Shown: positions 41,228-49,316 of the stretch, piece after piece
Numbering within the stretch: position 1 is the stretch's first letter
Layout of the letters: the number at the start of each line of letters is the position of its first letter
Assembly: GCA_015064725.1 (NCBI GenBank)
Contig: SVRQ01000002.1
Span: forward strand, 1 to 64,000
Source: Oscillospiraceae bacterium
GTDB taxonomy: Bacteria > Bacillota > Clostridia > Oscillospirales > CAG-272
Length of the DNA: 64,000 nt
Reading direction: 5' to 3'
The notes under the pieces: model-generated
Told to the model about the DNA's origin: nothing
The model's input: only the letters and a program-made list of their open reading frames with translations
The model's database searches: none
Made by a program: the position numbers and the translations under genes

Positions 41228-43069
41228 TTGAAAATACCCGAAAGTATTCTTAAACAAGTTGAAAAACCCGGCCGCTATACCGGCGGCGAATGGGGCGAGG
41301 TCATAAAAGACCCGAAAAGTGTGGACGTGCGCTTCGCTTTTTGCTTCCCGGATACATATGAGATAGGTATGTCCAACCTCGGTGTACGCATACTTTACAA
41401 TATCCTCAACGAGCGAGAGGACGTTTGGTGCGAGCGCGGTTATGCTCCGTGGGCGGATATGGAAGAGAAGCTTCGAGAGCATAAGCTGCCGCTTTGCTCT
41501 ATTGAAAGCGGCACTCCTCTTTCAGAGTTCGATTTCGTCGGATTCTCGCTCCAATACGAGCTTTGCTATACGAATATGCTCAATATGCTGGATCTTGGCG
41601 GTATAGAGCTTGAAAGCGCAAAGAGAGCGAACGATGCCCCGATCGTTGTTTGCGGCGGTCCTTGCACCTATAACAGCGAGCCTTTTGCGGATTTCGCGGA
41701 TATCTGCCTTATCGGCGAGGGCGAGGACGAGCTTCCCGAGCTTATGGATATTTACAAAAAGCACAAAGCTATGGGTTTTGACCGCGCGGCGTTTTTGCGC
41801 GAGGTATCGCATCAGCAGAGTATGTACGTTCCCTCTCTTTATGACGTGGAATATAACGGGGACGGCACGATAAAGAGCTTCACACCCAAATTCCCCGACG
41901 TTCCCGCAAAGGTGCAGAAGAGAATTGTTAATGATATGGATAAAGCCCCGTTCCCCAAAAACCTCGTTATGCCCTTTATTCAAACGGTGCAGGACAGAAT
42001 AGTGCTGGAGGTTTACCGCGGCTGTATCCGCGGCTGCCGCTTCTGCCAGGCGGGTATGGTGTATCGCCCCGTAAGAGAAAAAACGCCCGAGGTACTTAAC
42101 GAGCAGGCAAAGATACTTGCGGATGCAACGGGTTATTCCGAAATTTCGCTCTCCTCCCTTTCCATCAGCGACTATTCCTGCATAGAAAAGCTTACGGACG
42201 AGCTTCTTTCCTGGACGGATGACCGCAAAATATCGCTCAATCTGCCCTCGCTTCGCGTGGACAGCTTTACAAAAGAGCTTATGGATAAGATATCCACCAT
42301 CCGCACGGGCGGCATTACCTTTGCGCCCGAGGCCGGTACGCAAAGACTGCGCGACGTTATCAACAAGAACGTGGAAAAAGCGGATCTTCTCCGTGCTTGC
42401 CGCGTAGCTTTCGAGGGCGGCAAGACACAAGTCAAGCTCTACTTTATGCAGGGCTTGCCAACGGAAACGGACGAGGACCTTGAGGGAATCAACGAGCTTG
42501 CCGAAAGCGTTATAGACGAATTTTACGCAACGCCGGGCAGACCCAAAAAATCTCCGCAGGTAACTCTTTCCACGGCTTGCTTTATCCCCAAGCCGTTTAC
42601 ACCGTTCCAGTGGGAGGCGCAGTGTGACCTTGAGGAGCTTCAGCGTAAGCAGAAATACCTTATGGGTAAGGTTATGAACAGAAAGATAAAATACAACTAT
42701 CACGATGCCAAGGTGAGCCGTATCGAAGCAATTTTTGCGCGCGGCGACAGAAAGCTTTGCCGCGTACTTCTTGAAGCGGCAAAGAGAGGCATACGTCTTG
42801 ACGGTTGGGAAGAATTTTTCGATTACGATAAATGGATGGAGGTTTTCGCAGACCTTGGTATAGACCCCGCATTCTATGCAAACCGCGAATTCGGAGAAGA
42901 AGAAATATTGCCGTGGGATAACATCGACATCGGCGTTACAAAAGCATTCCTCTTGCGTGAGCGCCACAAGGCTTACGAAGAGAAAACAACGCCCAACTGC
43001 AGGCTTCAGTGCAGCGGCTGCGGCGCAAATAAACTCGGAGGTGAAAGATCGTGTTGCCCGAAAGCGTAA
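41228..43069 (+). CDS. TIGR03960-type B12-binding-domain radical-SAM protein
   Basis: A 613-residue radical-SAM enzyme. An N-terminal cobalamin-binding-like domain (DTYEIGMSNLGVRILYNILN, FVGFSLQYELCYTNMLNML, VVCGGPCTYNSEPFADFAD) precedes the cluster loop YRGCIRGCRFCQAG, a CxxxCxxC-like arrangement holding the SAM-cleaving [4Fe-4S]. SLPSLRVDSFTKEL and FAPEAGTQRLRDVINKN are strand signatures of the family. A Cys-rich tail (CRLQCSGCGANKLGGERSCC) may carry a second cluster. The start is TTG (41228) with AAAGGA 10 nt upstream. Its function is unproven; in Firmicutes it is commonly adjacent to the TIGR03936 gene, as here, with 19-bp overlap. Confidence 0.92.
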   Translation: MKIPESILKQVEKPGRYTGGEWGEVIKDPKSVDVRFAFCFPDTYEIGMSNLGVRILYNILNEREDVWCERGYAPWADMEEKLREHKLPLCSIESGTPLSEFDFVGFSLQYELCYTNMLNMLDLGGIELESAKRANDAPIVVCGGPCTYNSEPFADFADICLIGEGEDELPELMDIYKKHKAMGFDRAAFLREVSHQQSMYVPSLYDVEYNGDGTIKSFTPKFPDVPAKVQKRIVNDMDKAPFPKNLVMPFIQTVQDRIVLEVYRGCIRGCRFCQAGMVYRPVREKTPEVLNEQAKILADATGYSEISLSSLSISDYSCIEKLTDELLSWTDDRKISLNLPSLRVDSFTKELMDKISTIRTGGITFAPEAGTQRLRDVINKNVEKADLLRACRVAFEGGKTQVKLYFMQGLPTETDEDLEGINELAESVIDEFYATPGRPKKSPQVTLSTACFIPKPFTPFQWEAQCDLEELQRKQKYLMGKVMNRKIKYNYHDAKVSRIEAIFARGDRKLCRVLLEAAKRGIRLDGWEEFFDYDKWMEVFADLGIDPAFYANREFGEEEILPWDNIDIGVTKAFLLRERHKAYEEKTTPNCRLQCSGCGANKLGGERSCCPKA

Positions 43070-43755
43070 ACGCTGTTAAAACAGATATAAAAGTTCGTGT
43101 TAAATTTTCAAAAACGGGAAGCCTTAAATTTATTTCCCATCTTGACCTCAATCGCACGATGCAGTCCGCTTTCCTCAGAAGCAAGCTGCCCGTATGGTAT
43201 TCCGAGGGCTTTAATCCCCATCCCAGAGTTGCCTTTACGCCCCCTCTTTCCGTCGGCGTTTCCAGCCTTACGGAATTTATGGATTTTAAAATGGTGGAGG
43301 AAGTCGAGCCGGAAACGATAGTTGAAAGACTCAACGCTTCTTTCCCTGCGGGGCTGCGCGCAAGCCTTTGCTATGCGCCGAAAGCACATTTCCGCGATAT
43401 AAAATGGAGCCTTTACGAAATAAAATTCGAGCTTTCGGGAAATGCACCCGAGAATATTGAAGAAAAGACGAAAGCGGCCCTTTCCGCAGATGAAATATTC
43501 ATCGAAAAATACAGCAAAAAGGGCGAACCCAAGATCGTGAATATCGCACAGGGCATTCGTTTTTGCTCCTCGGTGCTCGATGGAAACGTATTCACGGTAA
43601 ACGTGAAGCTTTCCTGCGATGAAATGGCGTTCGTAAACCCGAAGTACATCGCGGAGGTCCTTGAAAAAGCAATGCCGGAGTGCTTCGCGGGGGCTGAAAA
43701 CGAGGTCTGCCGTATGGAGGTATATCTTGCGGACGGCGAAACGCTTTTTGCGTAA
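43051..43755 (+). CDS. TIGR03936 (DUF2344) radical-SAM partner protein
   Basis: A 234-residue protein with the DUF2344 signature VRVKFSKTGSLKFISHLDLN at the N-terminus, followed by SEGFNPHPRVAFTPPLSVGV, the most conserved block of this family. It is always seen near or fused to TIGR03960 radical-SAM proteins. In Firmicutes the pair often stands near ribosomal protein L21 or ribonuclease E/G genes, but none is in this window. The start is GTG (43051) with GGAGGTGA 6 nt upstream, inside the preceding gene. It ends the cluster and is followed by a terminator. Confidence 0.92.
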   Translation: MLPESVNAVKTDIKVRVKFSKTGSLKFISHLDLNRTMQSAFLRSKLPVWYSEGFNPHPRVAFTPPLSVGVSSLTEFMDFKMVEEVEPETIVERLNASFPAGLRASLCYAPKAHFRDIKWSLYEIKFELSGNAPENIEEKTKAALSADEIFIEKYSKKGEPKIVNIAQGIRFCSSVLDGNVFTVNVKLSCDEMAFVNPKYIAEVLEKAMPECFAGAENEVCRMEVYLADGETLFA

Positions 43756-43773
43756 TAGAAAATGAAAATTTAG

Positions 43774-43807
43774 AAATGAGCCTCCAAATAAGGATGGCTC
43801 ATTTTTT
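43774..43807 (+). terminator. Terminator after the radical-SAM cluster
   Basis: AAATGAGCC (43774-43782) pairs with GGCTCATTT (43796-43804), then TTT. Confidence 0.8.
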
Positions 43808-43877
43808 GTAAACCTTATTAGTTCGACTCTCTTCGGCTATATCGATAAGCGAAGGATAAGCACGAACAAAAAATATG

Positions 43878-44042
43878 TGTAGGGACAGGCGTCCTAGACT
43901 GTCCAAGAAAATTACGGATAAAAGACAAACTTAAATTGAGGATATAAATATTGTTTTAAAAGGTAGGGGAGCGGCTTGCTGCTCCCGTAAGTGAAAAAAT
44001 ATTTTATTCCAAAACGGACAGTCGAGGACGCCTGTCCCTACA
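43878..44042. mobile_element. 165-bp MITE-like element with 27-bp terminal inverted repeats
   Basis: In the 419-bp gap 43756-44174. The left arm at 43878-43904 starts TGTAGGGACAGGCGTCCT. The right arm, 44016-44042, is its reverse complement with one mismatch in 27. Between them are about 110 bp of AT-rich DNA with a small GGAGCGGC/GCTGCTCC hairpin and no gene. A solo copy of the arm lies at 49101-49125 and a degenerate one near 30687-30705. Mobility is inferred from structure. Confidence 0.75.
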
Positions 44043-44107
44043 ATATATGGCAAATTTCAAAGAGAGCCCATTTATGTGTGGATATCTATTCGTTTTATAT
44101 TGTTGTC

Positions 44108-44136
44108 TTGACTTTTAGTTGCAAAAGAACTATAAT
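44108..44136 (+). promoter_or_regulatory. Promoter for YD-repeat lipoprotein gene
   Basis: TTGACT (44108-44113), 17 bp, TATAAT (44131-44136). Confidence 0.8.
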
Positions 44137-44174
44137 TATTTTAGATTCTATTATATATTATAAGGAGTGAAGTT

Positions 44175-45500
44175 ATGAAAAAAGTAATAATCATATTTTT
44201 GGTGTTATTTATTGCAGTTGCTTTTTGTGCGTGCGTGAATACCGATATTCCAAGCGTAACAACATATAACAGCAGTATCGATATGACGTCGGAAACTTTT
44301 ATTACTACTGTAAATACAACATCCGATGTAGTTACGACAACTGCGATTTCCGATACAACTAATACAACCACCGCAGAAACCACGACTGCAACAACCGTAC
44401 AAACGGAATCTGAGGAAGAAAAAGCTTTGAAGGCTCGCTACGAAGCGGCAAAATCGCACTTGGCGGAATACGTTGATAAGGGATCTTTCGTCGTTGAAGA
44501 AGAATATAAGTACGGCGCGGCGGCAAAATATCTTTATGATGAATTTGAAGCGTTGGGCGATTATAAAGATTGCAAAGAAATTTTGACCGGGTTTACGGTG
44601 CTTCCCAATATGCTTACAAGCATTACTGCGAAGCAAACCAATCCTCTCGGATATGAGATTGAAACAGTATATGCATCTTACATGTACGATGAAAACGGAA
44701 ATTTAAAAAATAACGAAGGTCCCTTTGATTTGAGAATACTCGGTTTTGATGACTATTCTTCTGTATACGCAAACGATTATTTAGAATATGAATTTGATGA
44801 TGCCGGAAAGTTGGTGTTGGCAAATTTGATTGTAAGAGAAAAAACGATTGCGGTAATAACTCCCGAATACGATGAAAAAGGTAATATCGTAAAAGTTACT
44901 ACTTTGGGAAAGAAAAAAACTTATACGCAAGCTTATGAATATGATGATCAAAATAGATTGATTTCGAAGAGTAGCGAGACATATTATTTTGATGAGTACG
45001 GAAACTTTTCAAAAATGGAATTGATTACTCATTATACGTATTCCTATGATGAAAATGGTAGACTTGTTGAGGAAACGAGCAAGAGGCCTTCTTCTCAATA
45101 TCCCGTGAAGACAACGTATTGTTATAACGATGCTGGAAAAGTGACCGAAAAAACTATTTGGTCCGTTTCATCCAATAACCTTATCTGGCACAGTTCGGAT
45201 TATAAAAACGTTGTTTATAACGCTTCAAGAACAACAACATATACCTACGATGAAAACGGAAATTTAACGTTGGAATCGTATTTGACTAATTATACAGAAT
45301 ATTTTTACGATGATAACGGTTATCTTGTAAAAGAAACGGAAAAATTGGGTGAAAAATTTTATGATCGTGTTTATGTCAATGATGAAGAGGGAAAACATAT
45401 TTCTGCAGAAATCACCGAAACGCAAAACGGAGAACAGATAAGTAATCCGCAGACACTTACATATAATTACGAAACCCTCTATTTCTACGTTGCAAAATAA
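44175..45500 (+). CDS. Exported protein with Thr-rich linker and YD-like repeats
   Basis: A 441-residue protein. A hydrophobic N-terminal helix ends AVAFCAC (an imperfect lipobox; Cys near residue 20). A Thr/Ser-rich linker of about 60 residues follows, then a helical segment (EEEKALKARYEAAKSHLAEY, KYLYDEFEALGDYKDC) resembling TPR-like repeats. The rest is built of repeated units of the type YxYDExGNL (YMYDENGNL, YEFDDAGKL, PEYDEKGNI, YEYDDQNRL, YSYDENGRL, TYTYDENGNL, YFYDDNGYL). These are related to the YD/RHS beta-spiral repeats of surface proteins. Codons are distinctly A/T-rich compared with neighbours, hinting at different ancestry. GGAG stands 9 nt before the ATG. Confidence 0.85.
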   Translation: MKKVIIIFLVLFIAVAFCACVNTDIPSVTTYNSSIDMTSETFITTVNTTSDVVTTTAISDTTNTTTAETTTATTVQTESEEEKALKARYEAAKSHLAEYVDKGSFVVEEEYKYGAAAKYLYDEFEALGDYKDCKEILTGFTVLPNMLTSITAKQTNPLGYEIETVYASYMYDENGNLKNNEGPFDLRILGFDDYSSVYANDYLEYEFDDAGKLVLANLIVREKTIAVITPEYDEKGNIVKVTTLGKKKTYTQAYEYDDQNRLISKSSETYYFDEYGNFSKMELITHYTYSYDENGRLVEETSKRPSSQYPVKTTYCYNDAGKVTEKTIWSVSSNNLIWHSSDYKNVVYNASRTTTYTYDENGNLTLESYLTNYTEYFYDDNGYLVKETEKLGEKFYDRVYVNDEEGKHISAEITETQNGEQISNPQTLTYNYETLYFYVAK

Positions 45501-45518
45501 ATTTCTTTCATAAAAACA

Positions 45519-45546
45519 AAGGGAAATTGCTCTTGCAATTTCCCTT
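45519..45546 (+). terminator. Terminator after YD-repeat gene
   Basis: A perfect 12-bp stem AAGGGAAATTGC / GCAATTTCCCTT with a TCTT loop. The U-run is weak (TTAAAATAT). Confidence 0.75.
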
Positions 45547-45593
45547 AAAATATGGCATTATAGTATTAAAGTAAGTCAAAGGCAGGCAAAAAT

Positions 45594-45890
45594 ATGGCGG
45601 AAATAATCAGAGATGAAAATAAAGACCTCCTTTTCAAAGCAATACTTTCCCTTGAAGATACGGAGCAGTGCTACGCTTTTTTCGAGGATCTTTGCACGAA
45701 GGCGGAGCTGCGCGAAATGGCGCGCCGTTTCCTTGCGGCAAGGCTTATTTGCGAGGGAGAAAAATATACCACCATCGTTGAAAGAACGGGGCTCAGTACG
45801 GCAACCATAACCCGCGTCAACGGCGCTTTGCGCGAGGGCTGCGGCGGATATGCGCGTGCGCTCGGCGTTTTGGGGGCGGATAAAAAATGA
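45594..45890 (+). CDS. YerC/YecD-family TrpR-like DNA-binding protein
   Basis: A 98-residue all-helical protein of the YerC/YecD group in the Trp repressor superfamily. The opening DLLFKAILSLEDTEQCYAFF (DLC follows) and KAELREMARRFLAARLICEG are the family's N-terminal helices; YTTIVERTGLSTATITRVNG is the helix-turn-helix. Targets are unknown; Bacillus YerC is of uncertain function and the Trp link is only by fold. GGCAGG is the only ribosome-binding sequence upstream, so translation may be weak. It overlaps the methyltransferase gene by 4 bp. Confidence 0.92.
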   Translation: MAEIIRDENKDLLFKAILSLEDTEQCYAFFEDLCTKAELREMARRFLAARLICEGEKYTTIVERTGLSTATITRVNGALREGCGGYARALGVLGADKK

Positions 45891-46636
45891 GCGGACAGTA
45901 TTCTTCTCTTTCTTTTTTCTATGACGCTTTTATGCAGGACGTGGACTACGGCGCGTGGTGCGATTTTTATGCGGAGTGCTTTCGCCGCTTTTCGGACGTA
46001 CCCGTGCAGAGCGTTGTTGACGTCGGCTGCGGAACGGGAAGCATCACCGTGCCGATGTGCGCGCGCGGATATAAGATGACGGGTATCGATATAAGCGAAG
46101 AGATGCTCACCCTTGCCGCCAAAAAAGCAGAGGAAGCGGGGCAGAGCGTGCGCTTCCTTGCCTCGGATATGCGTTCCTTTAATCTCGGTTTCAGGGCGGA
46201 CGGGGCGATATCCTCTTTCGATTGTATGAATTATCTGCTCAAAACGGGTGACGTGGCGGCTTCTCTTTACCGTGTTCACGAAAACATCGAAAAGGGCGGC
46301 ATATTCGTTTTTGACGTGTCAACTCCGTATAAATACAAAAATATCCTTGCAGACAACACCTTCGTGTTTGAAAACGAGGATGCTTTTATGACGTGGGAGA
46401 ATTACTTTAACGAAAAAACGGGAGTTTGCGATTTTTACCTTACGTTCTTTATCCGCGAGGGCGGGCTCTACCGCCGCGAGGACGAGGAGCAAAGGCAGAG
46501 GTGCTATTCTCTCCGGACGATAAGAAAAGCCATACAAAACGCAGGCTTTTCCATCGTTTGCGAATGTGCGGACGTGGATTTTTCGCCCCTTATGGAAGAG
46601 AGCGAAAGATGCTTCTTCATATGCAAAGCGGAATAG
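45887..46636 (+). CDS. SAM-dependent methyltransferase, class I
   Basis: A 249-residue Rossmann-fold methyltransferase. Motif I is VVDVGCGTGSITVPM (SAM glycine loop, about residues 43-57). MTGIDISEEMLTLAAKKAEE supplies the acidic ribose contact, and the ASDMRSFNLGFRADGAISSF stretch leads to motif IV (SFDCMNYL). C-terminal strands such as VCDFYLTFFIREGGLYRRED are typical of the YqeM/ubiquinone-methyltransferase-like group in Firmicutes. The substrate is unknown. Translation is coupled to the TrpR-like gene (ATGA). A terminator follows. Confidence 0.9.
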   Translation: MSGQYSSLSFFYDAFMQDVDYGAWCDFYAECFRRFSDVPVQSVVDVGCGTGSITVPMCARGYKMTGIDISEEMLTLAAKKAEEAGQSVRFLASDMRSFNLGFRADGAISSFDCMNYLLKTGDVAASLYRVHENIEKGGIFVFDVSTPYKYKNILADNTFVFENEDAFMTWENYFNEKTGVCDFYLTFFIREGGLYRREDEEQRQRCYSLRTIRKAIQNAGFSIVCECADVDFSPLMEESERCFFICKAE

Positions 46637-46675
46637 ATATAAGGATATATTTCAAAATTGAAAAACCAATGCAAG

Positions 46676-46710
46676 AATACCTCGTCGAATTTTTCCAACG
46701 AGGTATTTTT
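46676..46710 (+). terminator. Terminator after methyltransferase gene
   Basis: AATACCTCGT / ACGAGGTATT with a 12-nt loop, then TTT. A second small hairpin (CGCTCCGT..ACGGAGCG, about 46725-46742) follows. Confidence 0.8.
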
Positions 46711-46798
46711 CTTATGCGATAGAAACGCTCCGTAAACGGAGCGCACGCCCCAACGCTATACTTTTTTTGCATACGACCAATACTTTTTTTCAAAACTA

Positions 46799-46827
46799 TT
46801 GAAAATAAATTTATAATGTGATAAAAT
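46799..46827 (+). promoter_or_regulatory. Promoter of pgk-tpiA
   Basis: TTGAAA (46799-46804), 17 bp, TAAAAT (46822-46827), 34 bp before the pgk ATG. Confidence 0.75.
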
Positions 46828-46861
46828 ATTTTTGATAAAATTTTTTTGGAGGTTGAAAAAA

Positions 46862-48175
46862 ATGACTTACAATAAGAAAACAATCGAAGACATTGATGTC
46901 AAAGGCAAAAAAGTCCTCGTAAGATGCGACTTTAACGTACCCGTAAAGGACGGCGTTATCACAAGCGACAAGAGAATCGTAGAAGCTCTTCCCACGATCA
47001 AATACCTTGTTGCACAGGGCGCAAAAGTAGTTCTTTGCTCTCATATGGGCAAGCCCCACGCTATCTTTGAAAAGAGCTTCAAGCTCACAAAGAAAGAGCT
47101 TGCTAAGATCGCAGAGCTTCCCGCAGAAGAACAGGAAGCAGCTACTGCAAAAGCTTTTGAAAAAGCTCAGGGCGACGTTACAAAATTCTCCCTCAAGATC
47201 GTTGCAGACAGACTCAATGAGCTTCTCGGCGGCATCGTAACATTTGCTGCAGACACAGTTGGCGCAGATGCACAGGCAAAGGTTGCTGCTCTTGAAGAAG
47301 GCAAGATCGTTCTTCTCGAAAACACACGCTTCAATGCAGGCGAAACAAAGAACGACGAAGAATTCTCCAAGAAGCTTGCTGCTTTCGGTGACGTATTTGT
47401 AAACGATGCTTTCGGCTCCGCACACAGAGCGCACGCTTCCACAGCAGGCGTTACACAGTTCGGCGGTCTTCCCGCAGTTTGCGGCTACCTTATCCAGAAA
47501 GAGATCTCCATTATGGGCAAGGCTCTTGAAGATCCCAAGCGTCCTTTCGTTGCAATCCTCGGCGGCGCTAAGGTTTCCGATAAGCTCAACGTTATCAAGA
47601 ACCTCCTTACAAAGGTTGATACGCTTATCATCGGCGGCGGTATGGCTTACACGTTCCTCAAGACAAAGGGCTATGAGATCGGTACATCCCTCTTCGACGA
47701 AGAAAAGGTTGACTATTGCCGCGAAATGCTCGAGCTTGCAGAAAAGAACGGCGTAAAACTCCTCCTCCCCATCGATACAGTTGTTGCTAAGGACTTCCCC
47801 AACCCCATCGATGCAGAGATCGAAGTTACAACAGTTCCTTCCGATGCTATTCCCGCAGATATGATGGGTCTTGACATCGGCGAACAGACAAGAGCTCTCT
47901 TTGCAGACGCTGTTAAGAACGCACAGACAGTTGTTTGGAACGGACCTATGGGCGTATTTGAAAACCCCACACTTGCTAAGGGTACGATCGCTGTAGCTCA
48001 GGCTCTTGCAGATTCCGATGCCATTACTATCGTTGGCGGCGGTGACTCTGCGGCTGCTTGCGAACAGCTCGGCTTTGCTTCCCAGATCACACACATTTCC
48101 ACAGGCGGCGGCGCATCTCTCGAACTTCTTGAAGGTCTTGAGCTTCCCGGTATCGCTTGCCTCGAAAACAAATAA
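46862..48175 (+). CDS. pgk: Phosphoglycerate kinase with an inserted segment
   Basis: A 437-residue glycolytic kinase transferring phosphate from 1,3-bisphosphoglycerate to ADP. Motifs: [14 protein letters not shown] (N-domain), [54 protein letters not shown] and VGGGDSAAA. It is about 40 residues longer than most bacterial enzymes (about 395). The extra sequence lies after CSHMGKPHA, roughly residues 66-108, as a charged helical stretch ([20 protein letters not shown]). GGAGG stands 9 nt before ATG 46862, so a ten-codon upstream extension is rejected. Codon choice is strongly biased (ACA, GCT), fitting high expression. Confidence 0.96.
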   Translation: MTYNKKTIEDIDVKGKKVLVRCDFNVPVKDGVITSDKRIVEALPTIKYLVAQGAKVVLCSHMGKPHAIFEKSFKLTKKELAKIAELPAEEQEAATAKAFEKAQGDVTKFSLKIVADRLNELLGGIVTFAADTVGADAQAKVAALEEGKIVLLENTRFNAGETKNDEEFSKKLAAFGDVFVNDAFGSAHRAHASTAGVTQFGGLPAVCGYLIQKEISIMGKALEDPKRPFVAILGGAKVSDKLNVIKNLLTKVDTLIIGGGMAYTFLKTKGYEIGTSLFDEEKVDYCREMLELAEKNGVKLLLPIDTVVAKDFPNPIDAEIEVTTVPSDAIPADMMGLDIGEQTRALFADAVKNAQTVVWNGPMGVFENPTLAKGTIAVAQALADSDAITIVGGGDSAAACEQLGFASQITHISTGGGASLELLEGLELPGIACLENK

Positions 48176-48197
48176 TTTTTAGAAGGAAGACGTTAAA

Positions 48198-48965
48198 ATG
48201 AATAAAGCTAAGAGAAACGTTGTTATTGCGGGCAACTGGAAAATGAATATGACACCTGCTCAGACAACGGAATTTATAACAACACTTGCTCCTATGGTTG
48301 CAGGTATGGACGGCTGCAAAGTAGTTCTCTGCGTTCCCTACGTTGATATCGCTGCTGCTGTTGCTGCTGCAAACGGCACAAATATCGAGATCGGCGCAGA
48401 AAACGTTCATATGGAAGCTAAAGGTGCTTACACAGGCGAGATCTCCGGCGAAATGCTCGCTGCTTGCGGCGTTAAATACGTTATCGTTGGTCACAGCGAA
48501 CGCAGACAGTACTTCGGCGAAACAGACGTTACTGTAAACGGCAGACTCAAAGCAGGTCTTGCAAACGGTCTTAAAGTTATCCTCTGCGTTGGTGAAACTC
48601 TCACAGAGCGCGAACAGGGCATCACATTTGAAACTGTTGCAAAGCAGACAAAGATCGCTCTTCTCGGCGTAACTGCAGAAGAACTCAAGAACGTTATCAT
48701 CGCTTACGAACCCGTTTGGGCTATCGGCACAGGCAAAACAGCTACTTCCGCACAGGCAGAAGAAGTTTGCGCTGACATCCGCGGTGTTGTTGCAGGTCTT
48801 TACGGTGCAGAAGCTGCAGAAGCTGTTACTATCCAGTACGGCGGTTCTATGAACGCAGGCAATGCGGCTGAACTCCTTTCTATGGAAAACATCGACGGCG
48901 GTCTTATCGGCGGTGCTTCCCTTAAGACAGCGGACTTCACAACTATCGTTAAAGCTGCTCAGTAA
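48198..48965 (+). CDS. tpiA: Triosephosphate isomerase
   Basis: A 255-residue TIM barrel interconverting dihydroxyacetone phosphate and glyceraldehyde-3-phosphate. AGNWKMNMT holds the catalytic Lys, VIVGHSERRQYFGET the electrophilic His, and IIAYEPVWAIGTGKTATS the catalytic Glu and mobile loop. QYGGSMNAGNAAELL and DGGLIGGASLK are the phosphate-binding loops. Of typical length. AGAAGG lies 9-10 nt upstream of the ATG, 22 bp after pgk, so the two are cotranscribed. Codon bias matches pgk. No gap or phosphoglycerate mutase gene is adjacent. Confidence 0.98.
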   Translation: MNKAKRNVVIAGNWKMNMTPAQTTEFITTLAPMVAGMDGCKVVLCVPYVDIAAAVAAANGTNIEIGAENVHMEAKGAYTGEISGEMLAACGVKYVIVGHSERRQYFGETDVTVNGRLKAGLANGLKVILCVGETLTEREQGITFETVAKQTKIALLGVTAEELKNVIIAYEPVWAIGTGKTATSAQAEEVCADIRGVVAGLYGAEAAEAVTIQYGGSMNAGNAAELLSMENIDGGLIGGASLKTADFTTIVKAAQ

Positions 48966-48994
48966 CTTACTTTTTCTTTCGGAGAAAAAGTAAG
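48966..48994. repeat. Hairpin related to the dispersed-element termini
   Basis: CTTACTTTTTCT / AGAAAAAGTAAG (48966-48977, 48983-48994) followed by CAAAAAGAAC, the same hairpin and flank as in the element ends. It begins within 1 bp of the tpiA stop. Confidence 0.65.
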
Positions 48995-49020
48995 CAAAAA
49001 GAACTTTGCTCAAATGATTT

Positions 49021-49125
49021 TGCCTTCCCTCGCGACAGCGAGATGGGGAAGGTGGACCGCTTGCGGTGGATGAGGTTTGTGCAAATTTTAATCTTTTTGC
49101 AGGGACAGGCGTCCTCGACTGTCCG
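49021..49125. repeat. REP-like repeat plus solo 25-bp inverted-repeat arm
   Basis: In the 351-bp gap 48966-49316. CCTTCCC..GGGAAGG hairpin with inner CTCGCGACAGCGAG (about 49023-49049), then CGCTTGCGGTGGATGAGGTTTG as at 23554-23600. Bases 49101-49125 are a solo copy of the arm of the 43878-44042 element. Near 49223-49242 lies a CGACC-AAT-GGTCG hairpin with GCCCCTACGG, another repeat-like piece. No gene is present. Confidence 0.65.
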
Positions 49126-49142
49126 ATATACATTTTGTCAAT

Positions 49143-49174
49143 AAAAAACTTCCCTTGAAAAAGGGAAGTTTTTT
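49143..49174. terminator. Bidirectional terminator
   Basis: AAAAACTTCCCTT, GAAA, AAGGGAAGTTTTTT. It lies between tpiA and the convergent AraC-family gene. Confidence 0.85.
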
Positions 49175-49316
49175 GCGTTTTGTTTGATTTTTATAAAAAT
49201 TTAATTTTCGCTCATTTTTGCAGACGACCAATGGTCGCCCCTACGGATAATAATGAATTTTCACAAAAATTATGGATTTTTAAGCAAAATTCATTTTCCG
49301 CAATTTTCTTTGCTTT

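Noticed and set aside
43760-44170. Structural RNA gene in the spacer
   Set aside because: The pairing is explained by the 165-bp inverted-repeat element and the terminator; no tRNA or known ncRNA shape was seen here or elsewhere in the window.
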